A stretch of DNA of 64,000 nt. Source: Bacteroidia bacterium (lineage in GTDB: Bacteria > Bacteroidota > Bacteroidia > Chitinophagales > Chitinophagaceae). Positions 1 through 9,000 of this stretch are shown here, piece after piece (position 1 is the stretch's first letter; every line of letters starts with the position of its first letter). The DNA lies in the NCBI GenBank assembly GCA_030426665.1, contig JAUHYD010000010.1, forward strand, positions 1-64,000. The letters run 5' to 3'. Made by a program: the position numbers and the translations under genes. The notes under the pieces are model-generated. The model saw only the letters and a program-made list of their open reading frames with translations, was not told the DNA's origin and did no database searches.

Positions 1-28
1 CCTGAGCCAGGATCAAACTCTCCATTGT
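1..28 (-). rRNA. 16S ribosomal RNA, 5' end only
   Basis: The reverse complement of the first bases reads GAGAGTTTGATCCTGGCTCA, the universal 16S rRNA 5' segment used as the 27F primer site. By analogy with E. coli, where the mature end lies 7 nt before AGAGTTTG, the mature 5' end is near base 28. The rest of the rRNA operon lies to the left of the window, on the minus strand. Confidence 0.97.
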
Positions 29-389
29 AAATGAATTGTTCAAAACTGACTGATGTTCTCAAATGTTAATTTTCGGAAAATCAATCGTTTTAATTATTGT
101 TTTCGCTGTTTCACCTAAACTCCTCAACCAGTAAACTGATCAATTCATTCAGGTGACTTACCTGTGGTAACGAACTTCATCGTTACCACGCTGTTGCTAT
201 TTTGTTTTCCAATCTCTCAAAGAACTTTATCCATTTTGTCACCTCAACAATAAGCCGAGTTGACTATGAATTCTGACGATGCACAAGGGCTTGAACCTCG
301 CTCACAGCCTTTAACTGCTCATCTTTTCCTGTTACTATTTTAAGAACTTTTTGTTACTTTTTTGCTACCCCTTTCTCTGTAACGGAGTG
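29..389 (-). other. rrn leader region upstream of 16S rRNA
   Basis: This is the transcribed leader between the inner rrn promoter and the 16S 5' end, with no credible protein gene. The minus strand carries AAAGTTCTTTGAGAG near 211-227, a boxA-like antitermination sequence, together with the AT-rich, partly self-complementary sequence expected for a pre-16S processing stem. The boxA assignment is by resemblance only. The 73-aa minus ORF in the track (365-586) lies across the rrn promoters and is not a gene. Confidence 0.6.
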
Positions 390-421
390 CAAAGGTAGAA
401 GGTTGTTTTGACACCACCAAA
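390..421 (-). promoter_or_regulatory. rrn promoter P2 (Bacteroidota -33/-7 type)
   Basis: On the minus strand there is TTTG (418-421), a 20-nt spacer, then TACCTTTG (390-397). This matches the established Bacteroidota consensus TTTG/TAnnTTTG. It is the inner of two tandem promoters for the rRNA operon, with the expected start of transcription a few bases below 390. Confidence 0.85.
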
Positions 422-515
422 TGTTTTTTTGAATTTATTTTTAAACCCTAAAACACTAACCAAATCAACCCGCTTTTTAAAGAACTTTTCCCGCACCGTT
501 TCCGCTAAGGGACGG

Positions 516-546
516 CAAAGATAGAACCCTTTTTGTTCTCCACAAA
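516..546 (-). promoter_or_regulatory. rrn promoter P1 (Bacteroidota -33/-7 type)
   Basis: On the minus strand there is TTTG (543-546), an exact 19-nt spacer, then TATCTTTG (516-523), a perfect match to TTTG-N19-TAnnTTTG. It lies 126 bases upstream of P2, giving the two tandem promoters common for rRNA operons. The sequence just around both -7 boxes is similar, which suggests duplication. Confidence 0.88.
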
Positions 547-685
547 GACTTTTCTCAAGTATCTTAAAACTATTTCCTGAACCCACCCAAACAAACAGCC
601 GAAAGCCGCCACCACCGCTATTATAAGAAATTTACTACCTTAGTACTGTACAAGAACTAACCGCAAACCACAAGCAAATAACACC

Positions 686-1210
686 ATGAAAAACCTGCAA
701 AACGAGATAAGAATATACTGCTCCGGAAGAAAAGGGCTGCAACTAATGCTGCTAAGTACCCTATCTGAGCTACTCCCTGCCTATCTTATTTTAGAAAAAG
801 GCGGTCAACCAATCTATTGGATATTCGTCGCAATATTCGGTTTAGGGTTCCTCTTGGGTTTGTACCTGATATTCAATAGAAAACCTCAAATAGTCCTTAA
901 TGAGGCAGGCATACTCGACAAATCGATGAGCAGCACGCGGATAAACTGGGAATCAATAAAGGGAGTACACAAAGTAACTGTATATCGGTTGACCATCATC
1001 AGGCTGGTAATAGATGAACAACTGGCACCCATATATAAGAAGGGGAAAGCTGACGGAACAACAGGACGGCTTTACGGCTCAGGGCTTATAGGGCTGGACC
1101 TAAACACGGAGCACACAAATGCAAACCCCGACAAACTACTGAGCAAAATTGAAATGCTAATAAATAGTAAAGGCACTGAACGTGTAAAAATGCTGAATAT
1201 CGGCTTGTAG
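686..1210 (+). CDS. STM3941-like small membrane protein
   Basis: The product is 174 aa. Two hydrophobic segments are visible near residues 20-37 and 43-63 (the second 'YWIFVAIFGLGFLLGLYLIF'), followed by a soluble C-terminal domain of about 110 residues. The order of two short membrane helices, then 'P.IVLNEAGI.D' and 'INWESIKGV', resembles the STM3941/PH-like family of small bacterial membrane proteins, whose function is unknown. The gene stands alone between the divergent rrn promoters and a long spacer. A near-match -7 box (TACCTTAG) lies at 636-643. The family assignment is by motif memory, so it is only moderately supported. Confidence 0.7.
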   Translation: MKNLQNEIRIYCSGRKGLQLMLLSTLSELLPAYLILEKGGQPIYWIFVAIFGLGFLLGLYLIFNRKPQIVLNEAGILDKSMSSTRINWESIKGVHKVTVYRLTIIRLVIDEQLAPIYKKGKADGTTGRLYGSGLIGLDLNTEHTNANPDKLLSKIEMLINSKGTERVKMLNIGL

Positions 1211-1733
1211 ATGAGCGAGATTACCGTCCTACTCATTACAAAGGCCGACATTCTTACTACCTGCGCCATATCTCCCCTACTTGCATGCACTAACCTAGTA
1301 CTGTGGCACCAATGTAATCATTAATATAATGACAGCATTCCTGACTTTGTCCCGGCCAGCCGTGGATTCAGTTCTCTCAATTATATATAGTACAGCACAA
1401 TTGTACATCGCAGTATTCCCTACTTTGTTCAATTGCCATTACCTCATTCCAAAACTCACTCCATTAATTAGAATTCATTTATGGTTGGCGTACCGGATTA
1501 ACAGCAGCCATATTCATAGCACATCCCCCAATGCTTAGCACCAACAGAAATACGACCAATTCAACTGACAATTACAGCATTTCCCACACCCGACACATAT
1601 AAACAATGTAAATTTGAATTGCTTTTTTTATACAGGCACCAAAGTATACGTTTGGTAATTGTATGTTTTAACAACCGGATCGACGCCTAACAATCACTTC
1701 AGCGCTACACTCACCTACAAGTAATTATTATTT
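1211..1733. other. Intergenic region with no recognised gene
   Basis: About 520 bases, AT-rich towards the right end. The 69-aa plus-strand ORF in the track (1329-1538) has no signal, motif or normal composition, and I do not accept it as a gene. No tRNA-like cloverleaf or strong terminator hairpin was seen. Several loose matches to TAnnTTTG occur, but none is placed to serve a gene except the one listed at 1734-1764. Confidence 0.5.
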
Positions 1734-1764
1734 TTTCTACCACCACACACAATACTTAAATTTG
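1734..1764 (+). promoter_or_regulatory. Candidate promoter for the giant BIG2 protein gene
   Basis: TAAATTTG at 1757-1764 matches the Bacteroidota -7 consensus TAnnTTTG. A TTTC at 1734-1737, 19 nt upstream, matches three of four bases of the -33 box. It would give a leader of roughly 40 nt before the ATG at 1814. Confidence 0.6.
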
Positions 1765-1813
1765 TACATTTACGATATAGTGATTTTCTAAATCAAGAAA
1801 TAACCGGAGTTTT

Positions 1814-4800
1814 ATGACAAGAATATTTTTAACCCTACTTCTATTATGTTTCAGCAATGCAATTAATGCACAAACGGCGGCAGCATATTCATTTACTTCG
1901 CTTCCTAGTCCGTTTACCAGTATTGCAACTACCGGAACTGCTGTACCTACTTTAAGTGCCGACAATGTAACTGCAGCGAGTATACCTATTGGCTTCACAT
2001 TTCTATATTGCGGCACACCATACACAACGCTCTCTGCATGTAGTAATGGTTGGGTTTCATTAACCGAGTCGCCGTCTGTTGCATCCAGCAACTTGTCCGG
2101 CCTGATCGATGGAGCGGGTTGGTTAATGCCTTTTTGGGATGACTTAGACGGAACCTCCGGAACGGCTTATTACGAGACTTCAGGAGTAGCCCCAAACCGT
2201 ATTTTTACTTTTGAGTGGAACAATTGGGAAACCGTGTCGGGTACCGGCCGGGCAACATTCCAGGTAAGATTATACGAAACGTATAACCTTGTAGACTTTC
2301 ACTACGGTCCAACATCCATTGCCGGAGCCAATGCAACAATCGGCATATCAAACGATAACGTTTCCGACTGGCAAACACTGTCAGATGCGTCTATAACACC
2401 TACCGTTTTTCCTGCGCCGGTATTCGAAACTACTGTACCTACGACATCTGCTGATGGAAGACTATTTCGCTGGACACCGTCGGACTGCCCTGTTTCACCT
2501 ATTACGGGCGTATCATCGGTATGTACCGGTGGTTTTGCATTAATGTCCAGTATATCATCCGGTTTGCTATGGAGCAGCAGCGACCCGTCTGTAGCTACTA
2601 TTACTGCAGGTACGGGAGCAGTTACCGGTATATCTGTGGGTACAACTACGATCACTTACATGTCGCCATTGGGTTGTTATGCAACCAAAACACTGACAGT
2701 CACCGGTACGCCGCCAATTACGGGTACGTTTTCATTGTGCACGGGGGTTCCTGAGACATTTACCCACGTTACTCCCGGAGGAACATGGAGCAGCAGTAAT
2801 ACGGCCGTGGCAACCGTCGGTGTAGGCACCGGTGTAGTTGATGGCGTATCGGCGGGCACCGCCAGAATTACATACAGAATGGGAGGAGGCTGCAAGGCTT
2901 CCGTTGAGATTACTGTCAATACAAGTCCGGCACCAATTACCGGCACAACAATTGTTTGTGAGGGATCGGGTTCTACACTAAGTACTACATCGACCGGTGG
3001 CTTCTGGAGTAGTAGCGACGGTAGTATCGCGTCTGTTGATGGCTCCGGAAACATGACTGGCATAACAGACGGAAGTGCCACTATTTCCTACACGTTACCC
3101 TCCGGCTGCGCAAGTATTGCTCCCGTCACTATCAACCCGGTACCTGCAGCGATAACCGGCAGCACGGGACTATGCATATTTGGGACTACTCCGCTTAGCA
3201 GTGCGTCTGCCGGTGGCACATGGACGAGCAGTAGTCCGGCAATAGCGACTATAGATGCATCCGGTCTGGTAACAGCCGGCCCGACTGCCGGTAGCTCCGT
3301 AATAACATATACTTTGCCAAGTGGCTGTTTTGCAACAACAACCGTAAATGTTGTCGTAGTTGTTGCACCCATTGTCGGCTCAACAACCACCTGTCGCAAT
3401 GAAGACTACACCTACAGCAATGCCTCCCCCGGAGGTGTATGGAGTAGCAGCAATCCATCGGTAGGCACCATTGACGCAGCCGGATCGTTTACCCCGTTAA
3501 CTGTCGGCACCACCACAATAAGTTACACACTTGGCTCAGGTTGTCTATCGTTGACTGTCGTTACCGTAAATCCAAACGAATACATAACCGGTGTTGCTAC
3601 GCTATGCCAAGGCGCAACAACAACCATGAGTAACCCACTGACCGGAGGCACATGGTCAAGTTCGGACGCGTCTATTTTCACAGTTCACCCGTCAACTGGT
3701 GATGTTACGGGCGTCAGCGGCGGTACCGCTACGCTCAATTATACAAATACAAATGGTTGTACCACCAACACCGACATTACAGTTAACCCTACACCTTCTC
3801 CCATAACGGGTAATCGGTTGATTTGTGTTGGCAACAACACACTTTTAGGCAGTATGCCGGCGGGTGGGACCTGGAGTAGTGGCAATATTGCTGTTGCGTC
3901 CATAGGCTCGTCATCAGGAGATGCTTTCGGGATCACTGCAGGCACCGCAGACATAACCTATACGTCTGCTTCGGGTTGTGTCACCACAGCTGTCTTAACG
4001 GTGAGCCCTACACTTGCTCCAATCGTTGGAGACCTTTCAGTTTGTCCGACGTTTACTTCATTACTTACCCACCCCTTAACAGGTGGCACATGGACAAGTA
4101 GCGACGCAACAATAGCAACTGTCGGATTTTCGTCAGGTATTTTAGCAGGAGTAAACCCATCGGGAGGAACAGCAACCATAACTTACTCGCCGCTGACATC
4201 GGGTTGCTTCATTACAGCAACTGCCACGGTGTTGCCCACACCAGCTATTTCTGTAGCCGGATCCTCCTCAATTTGCGTGGGAGCAACTGCTACGGTGAGC
4301 ACATCAATGAGTGGCTCAACCTGGACCAGTTCCAATGCATCGGTAGCAACTGTAAGTACATTGTCCGGTCTAGTTACAGGTATATCCGGCGGCACAACCT
4401 CCATAACTTGCTTTGGCAGTAACGGATGCAACAATAACGTCACATTTACCGTAAACACCCCGCCATCAGCTATTAGCGGGCCTGTGTTGGTATGTCCCGG
4501 CACGAGCATTACCCTGAGTAGTAGCCCAACCGGCGGAACATGGAGCAGTAGCACCCCGGCAAACGCCACTGTTGGAGCAGGAACGGGGGTTGTAACCGGC
4601 ATTGCACCAGGGACAACAACTATTACTTATACGCTACCCACGGGCTGTACAGCTACAACTGAAATCTCAGTATTAAATGTACCGGTAGCAACCATTACAC
4701 CTATAGGGGACACCGTACTGTGTCCCGGCGATTTTGTAACGTTGACTTCCAGCACAGTAGGAGGCGCAACCTATCAGTGGTATAAAGGGGGCACCCCAAT

Positions 4801-6346
4801 ATCAGGAGCCCTTACCCCTACCTACGTTGCTACCACACCCGGCAATTATCAGGTACGAGTATCAGTAGGTACAGGCTGCGGGGAAACGTCCATACCTATG
4901 TCCGTTTCAGTGGTACCAGCTGTAGCGAACATAACTGTTCCGGGCACCTCAACAACTACCTGCGCCGGAACACCCGTTGTACTAAATGCGAATACCGGTG
5001 TCGGCCTTACTTACCAATGGGAACTGGGGGGCACGCCGCTGCCCGGTGCTACAATGGACACGCACAACGCAACTACGAGCGGGACATATACTGTAAGGGT
5101 TACCAACAGTGTGGGATGTTGGGCTGTTTCATCCCCTGTAACCATTTCTGTGTTGCCTGCTCCGGCCAATACGGTTACAACTTCGGGACCACTATCTTTC
5201 TGTATAGGCAGCAATGTTACGCTCACAGCGGCTACAGGAACGGGCTATACTTACCAATGGTTCAATTCTGCCGGAACGATTGCAGGTGCCACCTCAGCGG
5301 CTTTCACAACAACAACAACCGAAAGTTATCATGCTATCGTTACGAGTCCATCCGGCTGTGTTACTAATTCCGACACAAGCGATGTGATAGTAAATACTTT
5401 GCCTGATGCGACAATAGCATCAACCGGCCCACACATATTCTGTGCGGGTGGCTTTGTTTCACTTGTAGCGGCAGCGGGCTTCAATTACCAATGGTATAGA
5501 AGTGGCAGTCCTATAGCCGGTGCTACCAATGCAGCCTATGTAGCATCTACGAGTGGTGGATACAGAGTTAAAGTCACAAATGCAACAACCGGTTGCAGCA
5601 GTCTTACCGGTGCCGATACCGTAGTGACGGCTATCTCAACGGCATCAGTAGTACCACTTACCCCTGCTAAATTTTGCTGGGGCGGAAGCTCATTATTATC
5701 CACAAGTCTATCGGGTTTGGGTGCTGCATTAAACTATCAATGGTCATTTAACGGCGTTGTAATACCGGGAGCAACAAGCACAACATATAACGCGTCTGTA
5801 ACCGGAAACTACGAATGTTCCATATCTGTTCCTACGAGCTGTACCATCTCTACAGGCCCGCTGGCAGTAACAGAGATGCCGTTGCCCGACCCGCCAATTT
5901 CGTTTAATGGTACAACTCTTAGAACTGATAACTACTACATTTCCTATCAATGGTACAAAAATCTAGTAGCTATTCCGGGGGCAGTAACTTACCATACACC
6001 GTCTACAGGGATTGGCAATTATAAAGTAGCAGTTACGGATACTAATGGATGCCAGTCTGTAAGTGCAGTATATGTGGTTACAGTCAGCTTACCAACAGAC
6101 GTAGTGGATGTAAACAGTACGGAAGTGAAAATATTCCCTAATCCGGCACAAAAGACTATTCATATAGAATGTATGACTGACGTACGTGTGGTAGTCAGCG
6201 GAATAGATGGTAGAAAACTAATAAGTTCACAAGACTCAAAAAATATAGACATCAGCGCACTTGCGGATGGCATGTATATTATCACTGTGTTTGATAAAGA
6301 AAACACCCTACTGAAAACACAAAAAATTATAAAAAAATCAGAGTAG
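1814..6346 (+). CDS. Giant secreted BIG2/Ig-repeat protein with T9SS sorting domain
   Basis: The product is 1510 aa. Residues 1-20 are a signal peptide ending in 'NAINAQ'. Residues about 21-215 form a globular N-terminal domain rich in aromatic residues ('SNGWVSL', 'FWDDLDG', 'FEWNNWE') of a type often seen at the start of Bacteroidota surface proteins. Then come ten BIG2-like repeats of about 72 residues, each of the form 'ITG...C.G......GGTWSSS...AT...G.V.G...GT..ITY...GC'. Six longer Ig/PKD-like repeats with 'YQWY..G..I.GAT' follow. The last 80 residues are a T9SS type A sorting domain ('VKIFPNPAQ', 'DGMYIITV'). The protein is therefore exported, carried across the outer membrane and probably anchored or released at the surface. 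A role in adhesion is inferred. It shares its repeat type with the other giant gene at the right end of the window. Confidence 0.93.
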   Translation: MTRIFLTLLLLCFSNAINAQTAAAYSFTSLPSPFTSIATTGTAVPTLSADNVTAASIPIGFTFLYCGTPYTTLSACSNGWVSLTESPSVASSNLSGLIDGAGWLMPFWDDLDGTSGTAYYETSGVAPNRIFTFEWNNWETVSGTGRATFQVRLYETYNLVDFHYGPTSIAGANATIGISNDNVSDWQTLSDASITPTVFPAPVFETTVPTTSADGRLFRWTPSDCPVSPITGVSSVCTGGFALMSSISSGLLWSSSDPSVATITAGTGAVTGISVGTTTITYMSPLGCYATKTLTVTGTPPITGTFSLCTGVPETFTHVTPGGTWSSSNTAVATVGVGTGVVDGVSAGTARITYRMGGGCKASVEITVNTSPAPITGTTIVCEGSGSTLSTTSTGGFWSSSDGSIASVDGSGNMTGITDGSATISYTLPSGCASIAPVTINPVPAAITGSTGLCIFGTTPLSSASAGGTWTSSSPAIATIDASGLVTAGPTAGSSVITYTLPSGCFATTTVNVVVVVAPIVGSTTTCRNEDYTYSNASPGGVWSSSNPSVGTIDAAGSFTPLTVGTTTISYTLGSGCLSLTVVTVNPNEYITGVATLCQGATTTMSNPLTGGTWSSSDASIFTVHPSTGDVTGVSGGTATLNYTNTNGCTTNTDITVNPTPSPITGNRLICVGNNTLLGSMPAGGTWSSGNIAVASIGSSSGDAFGITAGTADITYTSASGCVTTAVLTVSPTLAPIVGDLSVCPTFTSLLTHPLTGGTWTSSDATIATVGFSSGILAGVNPSGGTATITYSPLTSGCFITATATVLPTPAISVAGSSSICVGATATVSTSMSGSTWTSSNASVATVSTLSGLVTGISGGTTSITCFGSNGCNNNVTFTVNTPPSAISGPVLVCPGTSITLSSSPTGGTWSSSTPANATVGAGTGVVTGIAPGTTTITYTLPTGCTATTEISVLNVPVATITPIGDTVLCPGDFVTLTSSTVGGATYQWYKGGTPISGALTPTYVATTPGNYQVRVSVGTGCGETSIPMSVSVVPAVANITVPGTSTTTCAGTPVVLNANTGVGLTYQWELGGTPLPGATMDTHNATTSGTYTVRVTNSVGCWAVSSPVTISVLPAPANTVTTSGPLSFCIGSNVTLTAATGTGYTYQWFNSAGTIAGATSAAFTTTTTESYHAIVTSPSGCVTNSDTSDVIVNTLPDATIASTGPHIFCAGGFVSLVAAAGFNYQWYRSGSPIAGATNAAYVASTSGGYRVKVTNATTGCSSLTGADTVVTAISTASVVPLTPAKFCWGGSSLLSTSLSGLGAALNYQWSFNGVVIPGATSTTYNASVTGNYECSISVPTSCTISTGPLAVTEMPLPDPPISFNGTTLRTDNYYISYQWYKNLVAIPGAVTYHTPSTGIGNYKVAVTDTNGCQSVSAVYVVTVSLPTDVVDVNSTEVKIFPNPAQKTIHIECMTDVRVVVSGIDGRKLISSQDSKNIDISALADGMYIITVFDKENTLLKTQKIIKKSE

Positions 6347-6615
6347 TTATCGTTCAAAATCATTGAAAATTTGGCAATGCAACAGCGTTACAGCAAATGG
6401 CTGAAGGCTTCAATATTGTTACCACAAAGCCTTAGTCACTTTGTAGCAAAAATCGACTTGACTAATGTGTGAACGGTGAACTATTCGCCAATGCAAGCGC
6501 TTCATTGCATCACGCTCCGCATTAACGATAATTACAATATTAAATTTCGGTAACTCTTAAAATTTTGCGGTCGTGTTATTTTGCGTACGTTGGGTTTCCG
6601 TATCTTGGCACTCCT

Positions 6616-7497
6616 ATGATAAACTACAATACCAAAGCCTGGTTATCGAGCATATTCATCTTTAAGAAAGCTGACACACTGCGTCAGCTGCTTCCTCTTA
6701 TTATATTAGTTAGTGCATATACAGCCACTATTGTTTACATAGAAACAGACTGGCTGCAAATACCTAAAGACCACCCTATCAGACATCTGAATGTTATACA
6801 ATCGCTGCTCGGATTTGTCATTTCTTTACTAATAGTATTTCGTACCAATACCGCATACGACCGCTGGTGGGAAGGAAGAAAGCAATGGGGCGCACTGGTA
6901 AACTGCAGCAGAAACCTCGCGATAAAAGTAAACGCTATCCTACCCCACAACGACATCCAAAATCGACAATTTTTTGAGCAAATAATTCCGGCATTTTCGT
7001 CGGCACTGCAACATCACCTTCAAGCCGAAACAACCCGACTGCAGTTGGACACCGAACCGCATCCAGAGATACCGGACTTCGACAAAACTGAACACGTCCC
7101 GAACCATATAGCATCATTGATGGCCGACAAACTAAACCAGCTATACCGAGACAAAATAATAACAGGCGACCAACTCATAACTATGAACCCGGAGCTACAG
7201 GCTTTTCTGGATATTTGCGGCGCCTGCGAGCGCATAAAAAACACACCCATCCCCTATTCTTACAGTGTGTTCATCAAGAAGTTCATCTTCATGTATATAA
7301 TTACACTTCCCATAGGCATGTCTTTCTCGCTGAGTTATCTGCTCGTACCGGTTATTGCGTTTGTATTCTATGTGCTTACAAGCCTCGAAATGATTGCCGA
7401 AGAAATCGAAGACCCATTCGGAACGGACGCCAACGACCTCCCAATGACTAAAATGGCTTCAAACATCAAGAGAAATGTAGAGGAGATTTTCGCATGA
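6616..7497 (+). CDS. Bestrophin family anion channel
   Basis: The product is 293 aa from ATG 6616. The track's TTG start at 6565 adds 17 residues unlike the family. The bacterial bestrophin signature is clear: 'NTAYDRWWEGRKQWGALVN' near residues 75-95, followed by 'SRNLA', with hydrophobic segments near residues 22-38, 54-72 and 210-250. Bacterial bestrophins are pentameric inner-membrane channels, mostly conducting chloride or other anions (cations in some homologues). The C-terminus has the usual acidic 'EEIEDPFGTDANDLP' motif found in bestrophins. The gene is monocistronic in appearance, with a 269-base spacer upstream. Confidence 0.9.
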   Translation: MINYNTKAWLSSIFIFKKADTLRQLLPLIILVSAYTATIVYIETDWLQIPKDHPIRHLNVIQSLLGFVISLLIVFRTNTAYDRWWEGRKQWGALVNCSRNLAIKVNAILPHNDIQNRQFFEQIIPAFSSALQHHLQAETTRLQLDTEPHPEIPDFDKTEHVPNHIASLMADKLNQLYRDKIITGDQLITMNPELQAFLDICGACERIKNTPIPYSYSVFIKKFIFMYIITLPIGMSFSLSYLLVPVIAFVFYVLTSLEMIAEEIEDPFGTDANDLPMTKMASNIKRNVEEIFA

Positions 7498-7535
7498 GCG
7501 TGGCACGCAAACCCTGATTTTTAGCCGCCATTGCT

Positions 7536-7543
7536 TACCTTTG
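7536..7543 (+). promoter_or_regulatory. -7 promoter box for the 3-hydroxyacyl-CoA dehydrogenase
   Basis: TACCTTTG matches TAnnTTTG exactly. The -33 region is not conserved. The track's TTG start (7541) lies inside this box, which argues for the downstream ATG at 7583 as the real start. Confidence 0.65.
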
Positions 7544-7582
7544 CCACCCGAAAACAAAAACTCACAAATAAGATATATAGAT

Positions 7583-8497
7583 ATGCAACATTCAATCACA
7601 AACGTAACGGTTATAGGTTCAGGAACAATGGGGAATGGCATTTGCCACGTGTTCGCACAGAAAGGCTACAATGTCAGTATGATGGACATAAATCAGGATG
7701 CACTGGACAGAGCAATGGCAACCATCAATAAAAACATGGACCGTCAGGTAACAAAAGGTCTGATAACTGAAGAAGACAAACAACAGTCAATTGCCCGCAT
7801 TACTACCTATACTGATATGGCTACGGCCGTACAAAATGCGCATCTTGTAGTGGAGGCAGCAACCGAGAACGTTGAGTTGAAACTAAACATCTTCCGCGAC
7901 CTCGACAAGCATTGTCCGGAGGGCTGTATTCTGGCGTCCAATACGTCTTCTATTTCTATTACAAAAATCGCTTCTGTTACTAATCGCCCGGAGAAAGTGA
8001 TAGGCATGCACTTCATGAATCCGGTTCCGGTAATGAAGCTAATTGAGGTGATTAACGGCTATGCAACGTCTGAAGATGTAACCAAAACCATACACAGCCT
8101 TTCAGAAAACTTAGGCAAAGTACCATGCGTAGCCAACGACTATCCTGGCTTTATAGCCAACCGCATATTGCTACCCATGATTAACGAAGCAATCATTGCA
8201 CTGCAGGAAGGCGTGGCAGGTGTAGCCGAAATTGACACCATCATGAAATTAGGTATGGCGCACCCAATGGGACCATTGCAACTGGCAGACTTTATAGGTC
8301 TGGATACCTGCTTATCTATCCTGAATGTATTGCACTCCGGCATCGGTAACCCAAAGTATGCACCGTCAACCCTTCTGGTAAATATGGTACAGGCAGGCAA
8401 ATTGGGTGCTAAATCCGGCGAAGGTTTTTACAAATACACAAAGGGCAGTAAGGAACTGGTGGTTAGCGCAGCATTTGCTACAAAAGAGTGGAAGTAA
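7583..8497 (+). CDS. hbd: 3-hydroxybutyryl-CoA / 3-hydroxyacyl-CoA dehydrogenase
   Basis: The product is 304 aa from ATG 7583, close to the usual 280-310 for single-domain members. An N-terminal NAD-binding fold is shown by 'GSGTMGNGI' near residue 10 and 'DIN' at the end of the second strand. The catalytic region has 'SNTSSISITKIA' and 'GMHFMNPVPVMKLIE', giving the conserved Ser, His and Asn of the family. The C-terminal helical domain includes 'FIANRILLPMINEA' and 'GPLQLADFIGLDTCL'. It oxidises 3-hydroxyacyl-CoA to 3-oxoacyl-CoA with NAD(P)+ in fatty acid or butanoate metabolism. No other beta-oxidation gene lies nearby, so the chain length preferred is unknown. The symbol hbd follows the usual annotation of this family. 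Confidence 0.92.
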   Translation: MQHSITNVTVIGSGTMGNGICHVFAQKGYNVSMMDINQDALDRAMATINKNMDRQVTKGLITEEDKQQSIARITTYTDMATAVQNAHLVVEAATENVELKLNIFRDLDKHCPEGCILASNTSSISITKIASVTNRPEKVIGMHFMNPVPVMKLIEVINGYATSEDVTKTIHSLSENLGKVPCVANDYPGFIANRILLPMINEAIIALQEGVAGVAEIDTIMKLGMAHPMGPLQLADFIGLDTCLSILNVLHSGIGNPKYAPSTLLVNMVQAGKLGAKSGEGFYKYTKGSKELVVSAAFATKEWK

Positions 8498-8572
8498 CAT
8501 TCATCTAAGAACGATAGTACAGAAATAGGTCATAAAAAAAGTTGTATCTTTATTATGACCTATTTTGTTTTT

Positions 8573-8959
8573 ATGAAGTTTGCGGTTCTCATATACTCTT
8601 TTTGTTTTCTTTTCAATTTACAGGCTTATGGACAAGAGCTATCATTACCTTTGACGCAGTCAAAAGCGAATAACACTACCTATGTTATAGACGGTGTAAT
8701 AGTTTACAACCTCGGGCAAGGTGCGAAAAGCAACATACAAATGGGGACATATTCGTGTCCTTTCCCCTTAATACCGCTCCCTCAAAGCAAAAACTTAGAA
8801 AGGGACGACATAGAAAAGCTGCCTTGTAATTCTCTTGACGAATTAGCTGCAACCCAACCGAACATCCACCAACAACGACGTGGCGACCCGATAAACATAA
8901 AAAACGGGGGGACATACGGCACTCTATATATTTTAGACGGTGTACAGCTAATGCGGTAA
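8573..8959 (+). CDS. Small exported protein resembling a TonB plug segment
   Basis: The product is 128 aa from ATG 8573 (an upstream ATG at 8555 is possible). Residues 1-20 look like a signal peptide ('LIYSFCFLFNLQAYGQ'). The middle has 'TYVIDGVIVYN', and the C-terminus has 'SLDELAATQPNIHQQ...' ending in 'GTLYILDGVQLM'. That C-terminal pattern is very like the plug domain of Bacteroidota TonB-dependent receptors ('INIRG.R...T.YIDGV'), but no beta-barrel follows; the reading frame stops with TAA. It could be a short free-standing plug-like protein or a truncated receptor remnant. A TATCTTTA box at 8545-8552 would place the transcription start next to the first ATG, which favours the second. 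Confidence 0.7.
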   Translation: MKFAVLIYSFCFLFNLQAYGQELSLPLTQSKANNTTYVIDGVIVYNLGQGAKSNIQMGTYSCPFPLIPLPQSKNLERDDIEKLPCNSLDELAATQPNIHQQRRGDPINIKNGGTYGTLYILDGVQLMR

Positions 8960-9000
8960 AGGCGCAGCTAGAAAATCTTACCGTAATGTGCTTTTATTCG

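Noticed and set aside
365-586. 73-aa minus-strand ORF near the rRNA gene
   Set aside because: It runs straight across both rrn promoters and has repetitive, unlikely composition. It is a shadow of regulatory DNA.
1329-1538. 69-aa plus-strand ORF in the spacer before the giant gene
   Set aside because: No start context, signal or family pattern; composition resembles noncoding AT-rich DNA.
2302-4602. Several long antisense ORFs across the BIG2 repeats (for example 2302-2655, 2677-3081, 4183-4602 minus)
   Set aside because: The repeated codons of the sense gene leave the opposite strand open; the same happens in 59204-62758 plus. They have no independent support.
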